Assembly: GCA_030622435.1 (NCBI GenBank)
Contig: JAUXGE010000004.1
Location: 1-35,003, forward strand
DNA from: Planctomycetota bacterium
GTDB taxonomy: Bacteria > Planctomycetota > Phycisphaerae > UBA1845
Direction: 5' to 3'
Length of the DNA: 35,003 nt
Shown here: one piece after another, positions 7,966 to 17,066 of the stretch
How positions within the stretch are numbered: the first letter of the stretch is position 1
Layout: the number at the start of each line of letters is the position of its first letter
Made by a program: the position numbers and the translations under genes
Notes under the pieces: model-generated
The model's input: the letters and a program-made list of their open reading frames with translations, nothing else
The model's database searches: none
Told to the model about the DNA's origin: nothing

Positions 7966-8085
7966 CACGTCTCCCCGCAAACGCCTCCCAACAAACACGT
8001 AGCCAAATCTTGTCGGTTCCAGACCAGGACCGGCCACCTCGCAACGGGTGGGTGCTGCACCTACCACACGACCACGGCCACTCAC

Positions 8086-9273
8086 CTAGTCGTGTTCACC
8101 TCCCTGGCGCTCCCGACCGAGGATCAGTTGGGCGAGAGCCTTACCCTCCCCCACCTGGATGTCCTCGGGTACGTCCTGCCCGGTCGTCACGTAGGACAGT
8201 TGTGCCTCCGCCTTCTTCAGACAACCCAGCATGACGCCGAAGCCAACCGTCTCGTCCAGCTTCGTGAAGAGAACACGGTCGATGCCGACTGCTCTGAACC
8301 GCTGGATGGCCTCCTGCAACACGCCCTCGCTGCACGCACCGGAGAGGACGAGGTGAACCTCGTCCGGCCTGACTACGTCGAAGAACTCCTTGAGTTCCTT
8401 GATCTTCTCACAGTCCCGCTGGCTCCGACCGGCCGTATCGATCAGGATCATCTCTCGATCCTGCATGCGCGTTATGGCGTCCTCGAGTTCAGCAGGAGAC
8501 ACAACGACCTCGAGCGGGACGTCGATTATCTGCGCGTACGTCTTGAGTTGCTCGACCGCCGCGATCCGGTAAGTGTCGATCGTAACGAGACCGACTTTGC
8601 GGTGCTCCCGAAGACAGAGGTTCGCCGCGAGTTTGGCAATCGTCGTCGTCTTGCCGACACCGGTCGGACCGATCAATGCGATAACTGTCGGACCGGATGT
8701 ACGCACGGGCCGAACCGGACCGGAAGTCGGCAACATCGATTCCATCGCACGAGCAAGATGGGCACGGACGACCTTCGCATCACGAAGTTGCTCGGCAGTC
8801 AACTCACGCCTCAAACCCTCGACCAACCATCGCGCGATCTCATCGGCCACTGCGCGCTCCACGAGCTTCCGATACGTTTCGTACAGCGCATCGGGAAGGT
8901 TGCCGGCCTGAGATCTTCGCGTTTCGCGCACCAAGTCATTTACCAGGCTTCGCAGAGAACCCAGTTCCGAAAGCACTTCTTCGGATGACGGAGTGGCAGC
9001 AGGTTGGAGGGGTGCGGACACCGGCGTGGCAGCTCCTTCTGCACAAACGCGTCGATCGAGTCCGACTCTTATGGTATCACGTCTCAACGGCGCAGGCAAG
9101 TCAGATATCCGCCTGGCCGCAGTGATTTCCACATAGGGTCTTTCCCCAATCCCCAACAGGCCGCCTCGGGTGAGCGTTCGCGTGTTGAGAATAACAGCAT
9201 CCCGCCCGAACTGGCGTTTGACCAGTTCCAGCGCCTCGGCCATCGTCTTTCCTCTGAATGTCTTAAGCTTCAT
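8086..9273 (-). CDS. flhF: flagellar positioning GTPase FlhF
   Basis: The 395-residue protein is an SRP-type GTPase of the FlhF subfamily. It has the typical FlhF N-terminus MKLKTFRGKTMAEALELVKR with VILNTRT, a Pro/Ala-rich linker (about 60-100), a helical N domain, and the G domain. Walker A is GPTGVGKTT (202-210), followed by VGLVTIDTYRIAAVEQLKTY, the DTAGR motif and the guanine-recognition segment TKLDET. FlhF recruits early flagellar components to the correct site on the membrane. The ATG overlaps the end of flhA by 11 bases, indicating translational coupling. Nothing is missing compared with characterised members. Confidence 0.97.
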   Translation of the reverse strand: MKLKTFRGKTMAEALELVKRQFGRDAVILNTRTLTRGGLLGIGERPYVEITAARRISDLPAPLRRDTIRVGLDRRVCAEGAATPVSAPLQPAATPSSEEVLSELGSLRSLVNDLVRETRRSQAGNLPDALYETYRKLVERAVADEIARWLVEGLRRELTAEQLRDAKVVRAHLARAMESMLPTSGPVRPVRTSGPTVIALIGPTGVGKTTTIAKLAANLCLREHRKVGLVTIDTYRIAAVEQLKTYAQIIDVPLEVVVSPAELEDAITRMQDREMILIDTAGRSQRDCEKIKELKEFFDVVRPDEVHLVLSGACSEGVLQEAIQRFRAVGIDRVLFTKLDETVGFGVMLGCLKKAEAQLSYVTTGQDVPEDIQVGEGKALAQLILGRERQGGEHD

Positions 9274-11341
9274 CCTTCAATATCACCATACCATGGGATT
9301 CGACTTCAAAACCGCGTATGACTTCGTTGTATGACAGTACCGCCACTGACGGCATCTGCGTCTCGATCATACGGCGCACCCACGGTCTCACTTGCGGTGG
9401 GCAAAGCAGAACCGGTGGGCGACCGCCAAGTGTCGGTGTCACCTCCTCGACCTGTGCACGAATCGCATTCACGATCCTAGTTTGAAGCGCCGGAGGAAGT
9501 GTCAGTATCGTGCCATGCTCGGTGCGCTCCAGCCCTTTGCCGATCAACTCCTCGAGTGACGGATCCAATGCGATGCAATGGATGCGCCCATCATCGCTCT
9601 TGTGTCTATGGCACAACGCACGGGCGAGCGCATGGCGGGCATATTCCGTGAGAATCTCGGGATCCTTGGTTCGCGGAGCCACATCAGCAATCGTCTCGAT
9701 GATGGACTCCAGGTCACGGATCGGCACACGTTCGCGCAGCAGCATCTGCAACACGCGCTGGATCTCTCCCGGCTTGAGTACATCAGGAATAACCTCCTCC
9801 ACCAACCGTCCCGCGCGCTCGCGAAGATGATCAATCAGCCTGTTCACTTCCTGCCTGGTCAACAACTCATCAGCATGGCGTTTGATGAGCTCGGTCAGGT
9901 ATGTGGCGATCACGCTGGACGGCTCGACCACCGTGTAGTTGCGGTGCTCAGCCTCGTGACGCTGACTCTCGTCGATCCAAAGCGCGGGCAGACCGAACGC
10001 CGGCTCGGTCGTCTCGATCCCGTGAATCCTCTCACTCACTGTCCCCGGATCCATCGCCAGCAGGTGCCCGGGCATCACTTCACCCTCACCTACCGCCAGA
10101 CCCTTGAGCTTGACCTGAAACCAGTTAGGCTGAAGCTGAATGTCATCGCGGATGCGAATCGGCGGCACGACTATGCCGAGTTCCTCCGCCACCTGGCGCC
10201 TCATGTTCGTGATTCGGTCCAGCAGATCACCACCCTGCTTGCGATCGACCAGCCCGATCAACCCATACCCTACGTCGAGTTCCATCGGATCCGGTGACAG
10301 GTGCTGTTCGATTCTCTCTGAGGCGGCCGGTCGTGACTTGGCCGCGGCAGCATGCGCGGCAACCGCACTGCGGTGCTGAGTCAACAGATGCGCCATCGCA
10401 TAACAGGAGACAATCAGGAGTATCAGCGGCGTTTTGGGAAGGGGCGTCAGCGTCAGCACCATCAGAAACACACCGGTAAGAACCAGAGCGATCGGCTGAC
10501 CGGTCAGTTGCCCGAGCAGCTCCTCCCCCAGGCTCTTCTTCTCGGCAGATCGCGTAACGATCATGGCCGCAGCCGTGGACACGATGAAGGCGGGAATCTG
10601 CGACACCAGCCCGTCACCAATCGTCAGAATCGTGAACCGTCGCAGCGTCTCGCCGATGGGCAGGCCCAACTCCACCAGTCCGACATAAATGCCGCCGAGA
10701 ATATTGATCAGCGTGATGACGATCCCGGCGATGGCATCACCCCGAACGAACTTGCTCGCTCCATCCATCGCCCCGTAAAAGTCGGCCTCACGCGTGATTT
10801 CCGCCCGGCGTTCTTTGGCCTCCACGTCGGTGATGATCCCGGCGTTCAGATCGGCGTCGACGGCCATCTGCTTGCCCGGCATACCGTCCAGGGTGAACCT
10901 GGCAGCCACCTCGGCGATCCGCGTCGCCCCCTTGGTGATCACGACGAACTGAATGACGACAATGATGGCGAAGATGATGATGCCCACCGTCAGTGAACCG
11001 CCCGCCACGAAACCACCGAAGGTCGTGATGACCTGCCCCGCGTCGGCGTTCGTCAGGATCAGGCGCGTCGTCGCCGTGTTCAGGACCAGCCGGTAAAGAG
11101 TCAGACCGAGCAGGAGCGAAGGAAACGAGGAAAAATCCAGAGGTCCCCTCATGTACATCACGGTGAGCAGAACGATGCCCGACAGCGTTATGTTGATAAG
11201 CAGAAGCAGGTCCATTATGGACGTCGGCAGAGGTATGAGGATGACGAGGATCAGGCTCAGCACCACGGCGGGCAACAGCAAGCCGTGGTACTTCAGCACG
11301 AACCCCGGAACCTTCAACTTCGGCATGCTCGCCAACGCCAT
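9263..11341 (-). CDS. flhA: flagellar export gate protein FlhA
   Basis: The 692-residue inner-membrane protein has the FlhA/InvA architecture. About eight membrane helices lie in roughly the first 330 residues, with the FHIPEP-family signature (RIAEVAARFTLDGMPGKQM, then DADLNAG) in the cytoplasmic loop near residues 140-165. A large C-terminal cytoplasmic domain then forms the nonameric docking ring for chaperone-substrate complexes. Length equals the family norm. The ATG at 11341 is preferred to the TTG one codon upstream; GGTGGTGA lies just before it. It is separated from flhB by 117 bases without a recognised feature and overlaps flhF downstream. It couples the proton-motive force to export of rod, hook and filament subunits. 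Confidence 0.98.
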   Translation of the reverse strand: MALASMPKLKVPGFVLKYHGLLLPAVVLSLILVILIPLPTSIMDLLLLINITLSGIVLLTVMYMRGPLDFSSFPSLLLGLTLYRLVLNTATTRLILTNADAGQVITTFGGFVAGGSLTVGIIIFAIIVVIQFVVITKGATRIAEVAARFTLDGMPGKQMAVDADLNAGIITDVEAKERRAEITREADFYGAMDGASKFVRGDAIAGIVITLINILGGIYVGLVELGLPIGETLRRFTILTIGDGLVSQIPAFIVSTAAAMIVTRSAEKKSLGEELLGQLTGQPIALVLTGVFLMVLTLTPLPKTPLILLIVSCYAMAHLLTQHRSAVAAHAAAAKSRPAASERIEQHLSPDPMELDVGYGLIGLVDRKQGGDLLDRITNMRRQVAEELGIVVPPIRIRDDIQLQPNWFQVKLKGLAVGEGEVMPGHLLAMDPGTVSERIHGIETTEPAFGLPALWIDESQRHEAEHRNYTVVEPSSVIATYLTELIKRHADELLTRQEVNRLIDHLRERAGRLVEEVIPDVLKPGEIQRVLQMLLRERVPIRDLESIIETIADVAPRTKDPEILTEYARHALARALCHRHKSDDGRIHCIALDPSLEELIGKGLERTEHGTILTLPPALQTRIVNAIRAQVEEVTPTLGGRPPVLLCPPQVRPWVRRMIETQMPSVAVLSYNEVIRGFEVESHGMVILKDEA

Positions 11342-11458
11342 CAATCACCACCCGCTTGACGCATCAGACTCCCGCCCATCGCAGCGCACCGTCCGGCCGA
11401 ACTCATCGCCCCGACTCCACAGACAGCCACACTCTCTCTGACAAAACCATGGCACTTC

Positions 11459-12553
11459 CTATGCATGAACCACCGAGCGCCCTCGCCGACCGGTCAGCGG
11501 CGACCGTCCCGTCAGCTCGTACACGTATGCCAGAATCTCCGCGATCGCCTGATACAGACGCTCCGGAACATGATCACCCACATCGACCGCCTCGTACAAT
11601 GCACGAGCCAGCGGCGGTCGCTGCACGATCGGTATCCCGAACTCCGAAGCCAACTGCCGAATCCTCAGGGCGAGCAGGTCGGCCCCCTTCGCAACGACCT
11701 TCGGAGCCGCCATCATCTCGGGCTCATAACGGATGGCGACCGCCACATGCGTCGGATTCGTCACCACGACGTCGGCCTTGGGAACCTCCTGGCGCAGACG
11801 CTGCAAGGCCAACTGGATCTGCACCTCGCGCCGGCGCCGCTTGATCTGCGGATCACCGTCCATACTTCGCAACTCGTCCTTTACCTCCTCCTTGGTCATA
11901 CGCATGTCACGCTCGTGCTTGTATCGCTGCCAAGCCAAATCCAGTAGCGCGAGGATCAGCAAGGCTGCAGCAAGACGCATCCCCAGGTCAAACACGAAGG
12001 ACGAACTCAAACTGAAGATCTCGGGAAACCCGAACGTAACCGCGTTGATGATCGCGGGAGCGCTCCACATAATCGTCAAATAAGCCACCGTGCCGACGAC
12101 AAGCAGCTTGCCGAAGCTCGACACCGCCATCATGACCGAGCGAATCGAGAAGAGACGCTTGAAGCCGCTGAGCGGACTTATCTTGCTGAGACTCGGCATA
12201 AGCGGCTTCCACGTGAACAGAAAACCCACCTGCGCAAAAACGCTCAAGAGGATGGCGAAAAAGAGAATGATCAGAAAGGGCAGCAGGCGTCGGAACGACT
12301 CGACAGCCACCGCTCCGGCAAACGGCATGACCTCGTCAAGCCGTGTCGCAGAGTCCATCCCCAGCCCCGTCCGCGTTATCGCGAGCAGAGTCCTCCAGAT
12401 CCCTGGCCCGAGCAGCGCCAGGGCGATGAAGCTCGACAGGAGAAGCACGGCCGCACTCAGATCCTGGCTCTTGGCAACGTTGCCCTGCTCGCGCGTCTGC
12501 TCACGCCGTCGCGGTGTCGGTGGTTCGGTCTTGTCGTCAGCGTAACCGGCCAT
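11459..12553 (-). CDS. flhB: flagellar export switch protein FlhB
   Basis: The 364-residue protein starts MAGYADDKTEPPTPRRREQT, the usual FlhB N-terminus, which fixes the ATG at 12553; it shares one base with the fliR stop (TAATG), so the two are translationally coupled. Four membrane helices occupy about residues 32-205, followed by the cytoplasmic domain with the autocleavage site NPTH at 266-269 (VVTNPTHVAVAIRY). Cleavage between Asn and Pro lets the export apparatus switch from rod/hook to filament substrates, in concert with FliK (21730-23094). The C-terminus ends in a short basic tail (TGRRGRSVVHA). Length and motifs are normal for the family. Confidence 0.98.
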   Translation of the reverse strand: MAGYADDKTEPPTPRRREQTREQGNVAKSQDLSAAVLLLSSFIALALLGPGIWRTLLAITRTGLGMDSATRLDEVMPFAGAVAVESFRRLLPFLIILFFAILLSVFAQVGFLFTWKPLMPSLSKISPLSGFKRLFSIRSVMMAVSSFGKLLVVGTVAYLTIMWSAPAIINAVTFGFPEIFSLSSSFVFDLGMRLAAALLILALLDLAWQRYKHERDMRMTKEEVKDELRSMDGDPQIKRRRREVQIQLALQRLRQEVPKADVVVTNPTHVAVAIRYEPEMMAAPKVVAKGADLLALRIRQLASEFGIPIVQRPPLARALYEAVDVGDHVPERLYQAIAEILAYVYELTGRSPLTGRRGRSVVHA

Positions 12554-13353
12554 TAGTTCACCAGGGTGTGATGACTCGGGTCGAGTCCGAACGTCACACG
12601 AATCAAATCCACCGAATCCCAAATCGCGTCAAGCAACACGTCTTGCGATACACTGATCGCAAGACCCGCGACCAAAAAGGCCAACAACAAACGTAGCGTG
12701 AATCCGACAGTCAATATGTTGAGCTGCGGCATCGTCCGCGACAGAAACCCCAGAGCAGTCCCCATCATGAACAAGGCAAGAAGGACGGGGCCGGCAAGGC
12801 GAATCCCGAGAATAAAGGCAGCCGCCAGAATCTCGACGATGAGCAGAACAAAGGTCTCATCAAGTCGAAACGTCAGAAGAGGGATCACTTCGAACGTATC
12901 CAGCAAGGCCGCCATCGCAGCCCTGTGCCCACCGGCCAGCAGAAACAGGAACGTCATCACGATCGTGTAGAGCTGCCCCATGACCGTCGCTTGTTCGTCA
13001 CTACTCGGGTCGAACACGTTGGCCAACGCGAGACCGGCTTGGCGCCCGATCATCAAACCGCCGACCTCGGCTCCCATGAGCAGTCCGCTGAGGGCGAGTC
13101 CGATGATCGCTCCCACCATTATCTCGGACACACCTCCCACCACGGCTCCGAACAACGTCAGCTCGGCCGGAGCCTGATCTCTGACCAGAGGGAAAATCAG
13201 TGCGGCCGTTATTGCAGCCAACCCCGCTCGAAAACGCACTGGAACCATCGAACTCTTGAAGAGCGGTGCCGTGAGCATCAGACCCGACACCCGAAACAGC
13301 ACGAGCGCGTAGGTCGGCAACTCCATCAGAATGTCAAGAGACCGCCAAGGCAT
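12553..13353 (-). CDS. fliR: flagellar export gate protein FliR
   Basis: The 266-residue hydrophobic protein has the FliR pattern: an N-terminal segment ELPTYALVLFRVSGLMLTAP with the conserved FxRxSG-type motif, five to six membrane helices, and the late segment RTMPQLNILTVGFTLRLL typical of FliR/YscT. With FliP and FliQ it forms the core of the export gate. The ATG at 13353 gives a family-like N-terminus; a GTG at 13386 would add 11 polar residues and has no well-placed ribosome site. It is 78 bases after fliQ, and its stop overlaps the flhB start. Confidence 0.95.
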   Translation of the reverse strand: MPWRSLDILMELPTYALVLFRVSGLMLTAPLFKSSMVPVRFRAGLAAITAALIFPLVRDQAPAELTLFGAVVGGVSEIMVGAIIGLALSGLLMGAEVGGLMIGRQAGLALANVFDPSSDEQATVMGQLYTIVMTFLFLLAGGHRAAMAALLDTFEVIPLLTFRLDETFVLLIVEILAAAFILGIRLAGPVLLALFMMGTALGFLSRTMPQLNILTVGFTLRLLLAFLVAGLAISVSQDVLLDAIWDSVDLIRVTFGLDPSHHTLVN

Positions 13354-13431
13354 ATCCGCTGCTCTGTCAGCGCGCGTGCAGCTCACCGCGCAGCATTTCC
13401 CTCTGATTCCACGTCGATCCCGACGATCTTC

Positions 13432-13692
13432 TCACCACGGCAACGTTCCGAGCATGTTCTGCGCGAACACCACCATCCGCTCTGAAATCCACGGGATGAA
13501 AATGGACGCCGCCACGACCATGGCGGCGATCTTGGGCACGAACGTCAGCGTCTGCTCCTGAAGCTGGGTGACCGCCTGAAACAACGCGATGGCCAGCCCG
13601 ACCACAAGCCCGATCAACAGGATCGGCGCGGATGTCGACATGGCCATCCAAAACGCGTTTCGGCCCAGCTCGAGCGCCTCGTTGAACTCCAT
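13432..13692 (-). CDS. fliQ: flagellar export gate protein FliQ
   Basis: The 86-residue protein has two membrane helices (about residues 15-38 and 50-75) and the FliQ core PILLIGLVVGLAIALFQA, TQLQEQTLTFVPKI. FliQ packs around the FliPR complex in the export gate. The ATG at 13692 has GGAG 6 bases upstream and gives a length close to the usual 89 residues; a start at 13722 would add ten charged residues. It lies 54 bases after fliP and 78 before fliR. Confidence 0.96.
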   Translation of the reverse strand: MEFNEALELGRNAFWMAMSTSAPILLIGLVVGLAIALFQAVTQLQEQTLTFVPKIAAMVVAASIFIPWISERMVVFAQNMLGTLPW

Positions 13693-13746
13693 TCTCTTCT
13701 CCGCATTAAGCTTAAATGCCACACTTGCGGCACCACTACCGCATGG

Positions 13747-14583
13747 CTATACAAAACTGAACAGCAGAGTCTCGACCACCAGATGCCAACCATCCGCCAG
13801 CACGAAAAGAATGATCTTGAACGGCAGGGAAATCAGCACCGGCGGCAACATCATCATCCCCATCGACAGAAGGATCGTCGCTATGACCATGTCGATCACT
13901 AGAAACGGAAGGTAGATCCGGAAACCCATGATGAACGCGGTCTTGAGCTCACTCAGCATGAACGCCGGAATCATGACGGTCAGCGGAACATCTGCCGGAT
14001 CGATCTCCTCCTCCGGCTGGACCTCGCGATTCTCGGCGTATTCGAGGAACAGATACATGTCCTCGTAGTTGCCCGCCTGGGCAATCTGTCGATACATGAA
14101 GTCCTTGAGGTGACCGGCCGTGATGTCGAACGCCGCCTCCTGACCCAGCCGGTTGTCCAGGTAAGGCTCCACCGCCTCCGCCTGAATCTTGTGCCACGTC
14201 GGAGCCATGATCAGAGCGGTCATGAAAAGCGACAACCCCAACAACACCTGTCCGGGCGGAAGTTGCGGCGTGCCCATGGCCTGACGAAGAAGCGCGAGAA
14301 CTACGATGATACGCGGAAAGGCAGTCGCCATCACCAGGATGGCGGGCACCAGCGTAAGCACCGTCAACAGAACGAGAATCTGCAGACTGGATGACACCCC
14401 TCGCGCATCGGAGGCCGGCGGAAGGATGTTCGTGATATCGGGAATGCCGACGGGGTTGCTGAGACCGGCGGGCATGTTGGGCGGCGGGGCCTGCGCGTAC
14501 GCCGCGCCGGTGCATAAAATCACCACCAACGCGGCCACCGCCAGACGGCGGCCGCCGATCGAGCATCCATGCTCTACGATCAT
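13747..14583 (-). CDS. fliP: flagellar export gate protein FliP
   Basis: The 278-residue protein begins with a cleavable signal peptide (basic start, hydrophobic LAVAALVVILCTGAAYA, cleavage probably after AYA near residue 30), as is typical of FliP. It continues with membrane helices and conserved blocks TAFPRIIVVLALLRQAMGTP, ALIMAPTW and the C-terminal helices LKTAFIMGFRIYLPFLVIDM and LPFKIILFVLADGW. FliP forms a pentamer with FliR and FliQ as the protein-conducting pore of the flagellar export apparatus. The ATG at 14583 directly precedes the signal sequence. A 266-base spacer with REP-like hairpins separates it from fliO upstream. Confidence 0.97.
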   Translation of the reverse strand: MIVEHGCSIGGRRLAVAALVVILCTGAAYAQAPPPNMPAGLSNPVGIPDITNILPPASDARGVSSSLQILVLLTVLTLVPAILVMATAFPRIIVVLALLRQAMGTPQLPPGQVLLGLSLFMTALIMAPTWHKIQAEAVEPYLDNRLGQEAAFDITAGHLKDFMYRQIAQAGNYEDMYLFLEYAENREVQPEEEIDPADVPLTVMIPAFMLSELKTAFIMGFRIYLPFLVIDMVIATILLSMGMMMLPPVLISLPFKIILFVLADGWHLVVETLLFSFV

Positions 14584-14849
14584 GCGCTACTCCACACGCA
14601 TGGTCACACCACAACCTCGGCGGTGTGATACGACAACTACCTTCTCATCTATCCGCGATGCGACCCCGGGTGCTTGCCCATGGATCGCAAGCCCAGGTGG
14701 GTGGCCCATGGCTTTAGCCGTGAGGGATGCGGATCGTCGTGCCCCCCATCCATAGGCAACCCATCAAACCAGCAGTGACAGAGCACTAGGCGTTTTCCCC
14801 TGGATCGCAAAACCAGGCTTTTCCGCATCGCCCAATCCCGTTTGGTCAC
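14584..14849. repeat. fliO-fliP spacer with REP-like hairpins
   Basis: This spacer holds two diverged copies of a 26-base palindromic unit exactly 120 bases apart (14672-14697 and 14792-14817). Both contain TGGATCGCAA, and 21 of 26 positions agree. In copy 1, GCTTGC (14672-14677) pairs with GCAAGC (14687-14692); copy 2 replaces one C-G pair with T-A, a compensatory change. Copy 2 also has the alternative stem CCTGG/CCAGG (14799-14803 with 14813-14817). Between them, near 14707-14722, CATGGCT and AGCCGTG form a third short stem with one G-T pair, resembling common REP elements built around GGCTTTAGCC. No coding frame or promoter was recognised. Confidence 0.6.
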
Positions 14850-15701
14850 TCAACTCGACTGCAGCGAACGCAGTCTTTGCAGCAGGTCGCCCAACGGCTC
14901 CCGCACCGGTGACTCGGCGTGCTCGGACAACCCGGCATCCCCAACGTCCACGTCCAGGAATGAACCGGATCCGATCGCCTCCCTGACACCCGATGGTTCG
15001 CGGTCGACTCGTCCAGCTCTATCAGACTCGTTGTCCTCGAGCGTTCCAGTGGTAGTCGATGAGGCATAGTCCCCGGACTCACGACTCAACAGGTCGTCGA
15101 ACACCCCACCGGTCCGCACGGCACCGGCACCAGCACCAGCACGAACTGAGAGCTCAGCCACCTCCTCAGGATCGGTAACCTCACCCAACGGAGTCACACG
15201 ATCCCCTGAAACACCAAGGAGAAGAAACCGACGCCCCACGCCAAGAAGCACAACACTATGCTTGGGGGAGACATTTGCCCGGGCCACAACTTGTAGTACC
15301 CGACCATCGACAGCACGCGCTGTCGGCATCCAACGGCGTATCCCCCATGCAGCCGCACCGACAAGGGCGAGCACGATGGCCAACGCGCCTATCCCAGAGC
15401 GGTACCATGGAGTGGCTCCATCGCCCATACGTCCAGCCGACTCGCGAGAGGATCTCTGTCGTAACCCGCGAGTTCTGCTCGAGGTCGCAGAAGGTGGATT
15501 CGTGTCGGCAGCAGCAGAATCCTCACTGACAATTGCATCCGAGGCAGATTGGTCAGAGGAATCGCCGTGGTTCAGCGAAACCGGATCATCGCCGGCCGGG
15601 TCCCCTTCCCCACGCGCGTTACCGGTCGTGCAGATCGAGATAACCGCGAGCAGCGCGATCCCCCCGCAAGCTGCAATTCCGAAACCGCGCATCCTTGCCA
15701 T
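14850..15701 (-). CDS. fliO: flagellar biosynthesis protein FliO, extended
   Basis: The 283-residue protein is assigned as FliO by position directly before fliP-fliQ-fliR and by its layout. It has an N-terminal signal-like hydrophobic segment (about residues 6-24), a Ser/Asp/Ala-rich periplasmic stretch, and a single membrane helix (GIGALAIVLALVGAAAWGI, near residues 102-120). A FliO-type beta domain follows (VDGRVLQVVARANVSPKHSV, then VVLLGVGRRFLLLGVSGDRV). The last hundred residues are low-complexity, acidic and probably disordered. FliO helps assemble the FliP ring. The ATG at 15701 has a strong AGGAGG 4 to 5 bases upstream. It is much longer than the E. coli protein (about 120 residues), mainly through the flanking low-complexity parts. 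Confidence 0.88.
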   Translation of the reverse strand: MARMRGFGIAACGGIALLAVISICTTGNARGEGDPAGDDPVSLNHGDSSDQSASDAIVSEDSAAADTNPPSATSSRTRGLRQRSSRESAGRMGDGATPWYRSGIGALAIVLALVGAAAWGIRRWMPTARAVDGRVLQVVARANVSPKHSVVLLGVGRRFLLLGVSGDRVTPLGEVTDPEEVAELSVRAGAGAGAVRTGGVFDDLLSRESGDYASSTTTGTLEDNESDRAGRVDREPSGVREAIGSGSFLDVDVGDAGLSEHAESPVREPLGDLLQRLRSLQSS

Positions 15702-15733
15702 ACGGCCTCCTTTCCGTAAAGCGGCGCGACTCG

Positions 15734-16492
15734 TCACGCGCTAACGCGATGCGGATCACCTGACAGCACCTCGTTGATCCGCACGCAGAAGTTGTCGTTT
15801 AGAATAAGCACCTCACCGCGTGCGACCAAGCGTTCGTTCACATAGACGTCGACCGGATCGCCCGCGAGCTTGTCGAGTTCGACCACGCTACCCTCACCCA
15901 AGCCAAGAACGTCCTCCACGAGCATGCGCGTCCGACCCAGTTCGATCTTCACGCGAAGCTTGACGTCATTGAGCATGGTCACCCGCTTGGGATCTATGCC
16001 CAGACCCGCAGGAATACTCAGCTCAGGCAACGAATACGGCGACGTTTCCGGCGGCGGGGCAGCAGGCACCGCGGGCGAGCCGGGCACCGGAACCGGATCG
16101 AGTGCCGAAGTCGGGCTCTCCGCAGCCTTTGCGGCTGACTCATCCTCCAGGACCGCCTGCCTAGCTACAGCCGCGTCGTCGAATGGCCGCCCCAGTGTGT
16201 CCAGCGGCGTATCCGGCTCTGCCTTCGGCTCCGGCCGTCCGGCAGATCCCCCCGGCACGGAACCGACCTCACCGTCACCGGCCGCGTTCAACAACGCATC
16301 GATATCCGCCTGGCTCACCCCCTCCGACGGTGACGCACTCCCGGCGCCGTCCCCCTCATTCGCACCGGCTGACAGGGCGTCGATGGACGACTGGTGGATG
16401 GGCTCACCAGCCCCGTCGGGCGTCTGTCCAGGTTGTTCTTCTGAAGGAGTTACCACAGGTCTAGTCCGCGTGAGTGCCTCGCCCAACCTCAA
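15734..16492 (-). CDS. fliN: flagellar motor switch protein FliN/FliY type
   Basis: The C-terminal domain (residues about 171-245) is a clear SpoA/FliN domain: [37 protein letters not shown] and [15 protein letters not shown]. It forms part of the C-ring and binds export complexes. The 170-residue N-terminal part is Pro/Ala/Glu-rich and contains two short motifs like those opening FliM and FliY: HQSSIDAL (33-40) and [12 protein letters not shown] (60-71), the latter the classic EIDALL type that in FliM and FliY binds CheY-P. No CheC-like middle domain or GGxG FliG-binding motif is present, so this is not FliM. The TTG start at 16492 has no good ribosome site; a GTG at 16456 is an alternative. 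It follows fliL by 43 bases. Confidence 0.9.
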   Translation of the reverse strand: MRLGEALTRTRPVVTPSEEQPGQTPDGAGEPIHQSSIDALSAGANEGDGAGSASPSEGVSQADIDALLNAAGDGEVGSVPGGSAGRPEPKAEPDTPLDTLGRPFDDAAVARQAVLEDESAAKAAESPTSALDPVPVPGSPAVPAAPPPETSPYSLPELSIPAGLGIDPKRVTMLNDVKLRVKIELGRTRMLVEDVLGLGEGSVVELDKLAGDPVDVYVNERLVARGEVLILNDNFCVRINEVLSGDPHRVSA

Positions 16493-16535
16493 TAGCTACC
16501 CGGTATTATCGGAGAATCGCCGATGGGGGCGACAC

Positions 16536-17066
16536 TCAAAGCCCGGGTCCGGATTGCATGAAATGCGGGATGAGCACTTCCTCGATTAACTCGTCATCCT
16601 TGAGAACCTCGCCGAACTCATGCTTGAGCCGACGCCGGATTGTGTCCAGATTCGGCTCGTCGAAGTATTTCGGTTCAGCACCCCTGATCACAGTATTGAC
16701 GCTGTCCTCGAATCGCGCCCGGTTGTCCTTGGCAAGCTGCTGCGCTCGTGTCAGGTTCGCCGACACTACCAGCCCTGATACGCGGAGGTGAAACGAGATG
16801 AACTTACCGGACAGGGCGTTACTGGGCCTGCACTCGGCGAGCTCCACCTCCGCATACGCCTGACCACCCTCCGCGCCTCCCCCTTCGTCAATACCCCCGG
16901 CGCCGGCCGCAAGCGCCGGCACGGGACTGGGGCTGATAGCCTTGGCAAGGAGGAAGACGCCCAGCCCCTCAGCGCCCATCAGTACGGCCACAATCACGAC
17001 CGGTACCAGTCGCCCCTTGGCACGCGACTTCACGACCGGTGCAGAATCGAATTGCTCATCCGCCAT
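16536..17066 (-). CDS. fliL: flagellar basal body-associated protein FliL
   Basis: The 176-residue protein has a short cytoplasmic tail, one membrane helix (about residues 20-43, LVPVVIVAVLMGAEGLGVFL), a Gly/Ala/Glu-rich periplasmic linker and a C-terminal FliL domain. FliL rings surround the stator and support motor torque. The domain ends with the segment LKHEFGEVLKDDELIEEVLI, where family members have their conserved C-terminal helix, followed by a short extra tail. The ATG overlaps the end of motB by 11 bases and has AAGGAG upstream inside motB, indicating coupled translation with the stator genes. The overall match is by architecture and location more than by strict sequence motif. Confidence 0.88.
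   Translation of the reverse strand: MADEQFDSAPVVKSRAKGRLVPVVIVAVLMGAEGLGVFLLAKAISPSPVPALAAGAGGIDEGGGAEGGQAYAEVELAECRPSNALSGKFISFHLRVSGLVVSANLTRAQQLAKDNRARFEDSVNTVIRGAEPKYFDEPNLDTIRRRLKHEFGEVLKDDELIEEVLIPHFMQSGPGL

Noticed and set aside
7966-8085. N-terminal extension of FlhG by 40 residues from a GTG abutting flhF.
   Set aside because: The extension does not resemble FlhG, whereas the ATG at 7965 has a strong ribosome site and gives the family-like N-terminus.
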